From NCBI GenBank assembly GCA_910579705.1, contig CAJTUI010000019.1, forward strand, positions 1-20,052: DNA of 20,052 nucleotides, written 5' to 3'. Of the stretch, positions 20,010 to 20,052 are shown one piece after another. Each line of letters opens with the position of its first letter. The first letter of the stretch is position 1. Under the pieces are notes generated by a model. The model ran no database searches. It was not told the origin of the DNA and saw only the letters and a list, made by a program, of their open reading frames with translations. Both the position numbers and the translations under genes were made by a program. This DNA is from an uncultured Christensenella sp. GTDB lineage: Bacteria > Bacillota > Clostridia > Christensenellales > Borkfalkiaceae.

Positions 20010-20052
20010 TTGGGGGCGCAGTCGAACACTGGGGGCTGTTTGTGTACAGTAC

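Noticed and set aside
20010..20052. Third tRNA or gene start at the right edge
   Set aside because: The 43 bases contain no acceptor/D-arm pattern or ribosome site plus start codon; too short to call.

Overview
The window looks like a chromosomal segment of a Gram-positive, low-to-medium G+C Firmicute (Bacillota), most likely a Clostridia-type anaerobe. Promoters are close to the sigma-A consensus with 17-bp spacers, most genes have strong GGAGG-type ribosome binding sites, the tRNAs encode CCA, and the gene families (YitT pairs, YuaF/FloT, Rrf2/IscR with IscS-IscU, a lipoprotein) are typical of that group. Coding regions use many G/C-ending codons, while the intergenic DNA and a small regulator island at 7.3-8.4 kb are clearly more A/T-rich. 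The taxonomic placement is inference.

Layout from left to right. 1-160: tail of an unseen upstream unit and a terminator. 185-918: single-gene unit for KDPG/KDPGal aldolase with its own promoter and terminator. 986-3049 (minus): two tandem YitT-family membrane proteins from one promoter. 3134-7321 (plus): a cytoplasmic GH13 alpha-glycosidase and a glycogen branching enzyme, a two-gene alpha-glucan module. 7321-8340: three tiny XRE repressors and two divergent, operator-controlled short transcripts, made by tandem duplication of a ~416-bp unit. 8335-11473: quinolinate synthase nadA, an IscR/Rrf2 regulator, cysteine desulfurase iscS and scaffold iscU, tied together by three copies of one palindromic operator. 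11557-14657: an unrecognised 125-aa protein and a Ca2+-type P-type ATPase. 14666-16878 (minus): an NfeD/YuaF-like protein and a flotillin. 16920-18728: a divergent large membrane protein with a Gly/Tyr/Asp low-complexity tail. 18779-19748: a charged lipoprotein. 19771-20009: tRNA-Val(GAC) and tRNA-Ala(CGC).

How the parts work together. The iron-sulfur block is a coherent regulon. The regulator carries three cysteines at IscR-like positions, and AATTCCTAT-N7-ATAGGAATT sites overlap both the nadA-iscR and the iscS-iscU promoters, so Fe-S assembly and the [4Fe-4S] enzyme that begins NAD synthesis appear to share one sensor. The GH13/GlgB pair would trim and branch alpha-glucan. NfeD plus flotillin form the known membrane-microdomain pair.

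The most unusual element is the 7.3-8.4 kb island. Each duplicated unit has a 68-aa XRE repressor, two palindromic operators 29 bp apart (centre to centre), one of them filling the 17-bp promoter spacer, and a divergent promoter whose predicted start site falls on the ATG of a tiny ORF. In unit A this ORF encodes a 33-residue peptide with a single hydrophobic segment. In unit B the matching ORF looks frameshifted or replaced by a short RNA. This may be a miniature repressor/membrane-peptide switch; its function cannot be read from the sequence.
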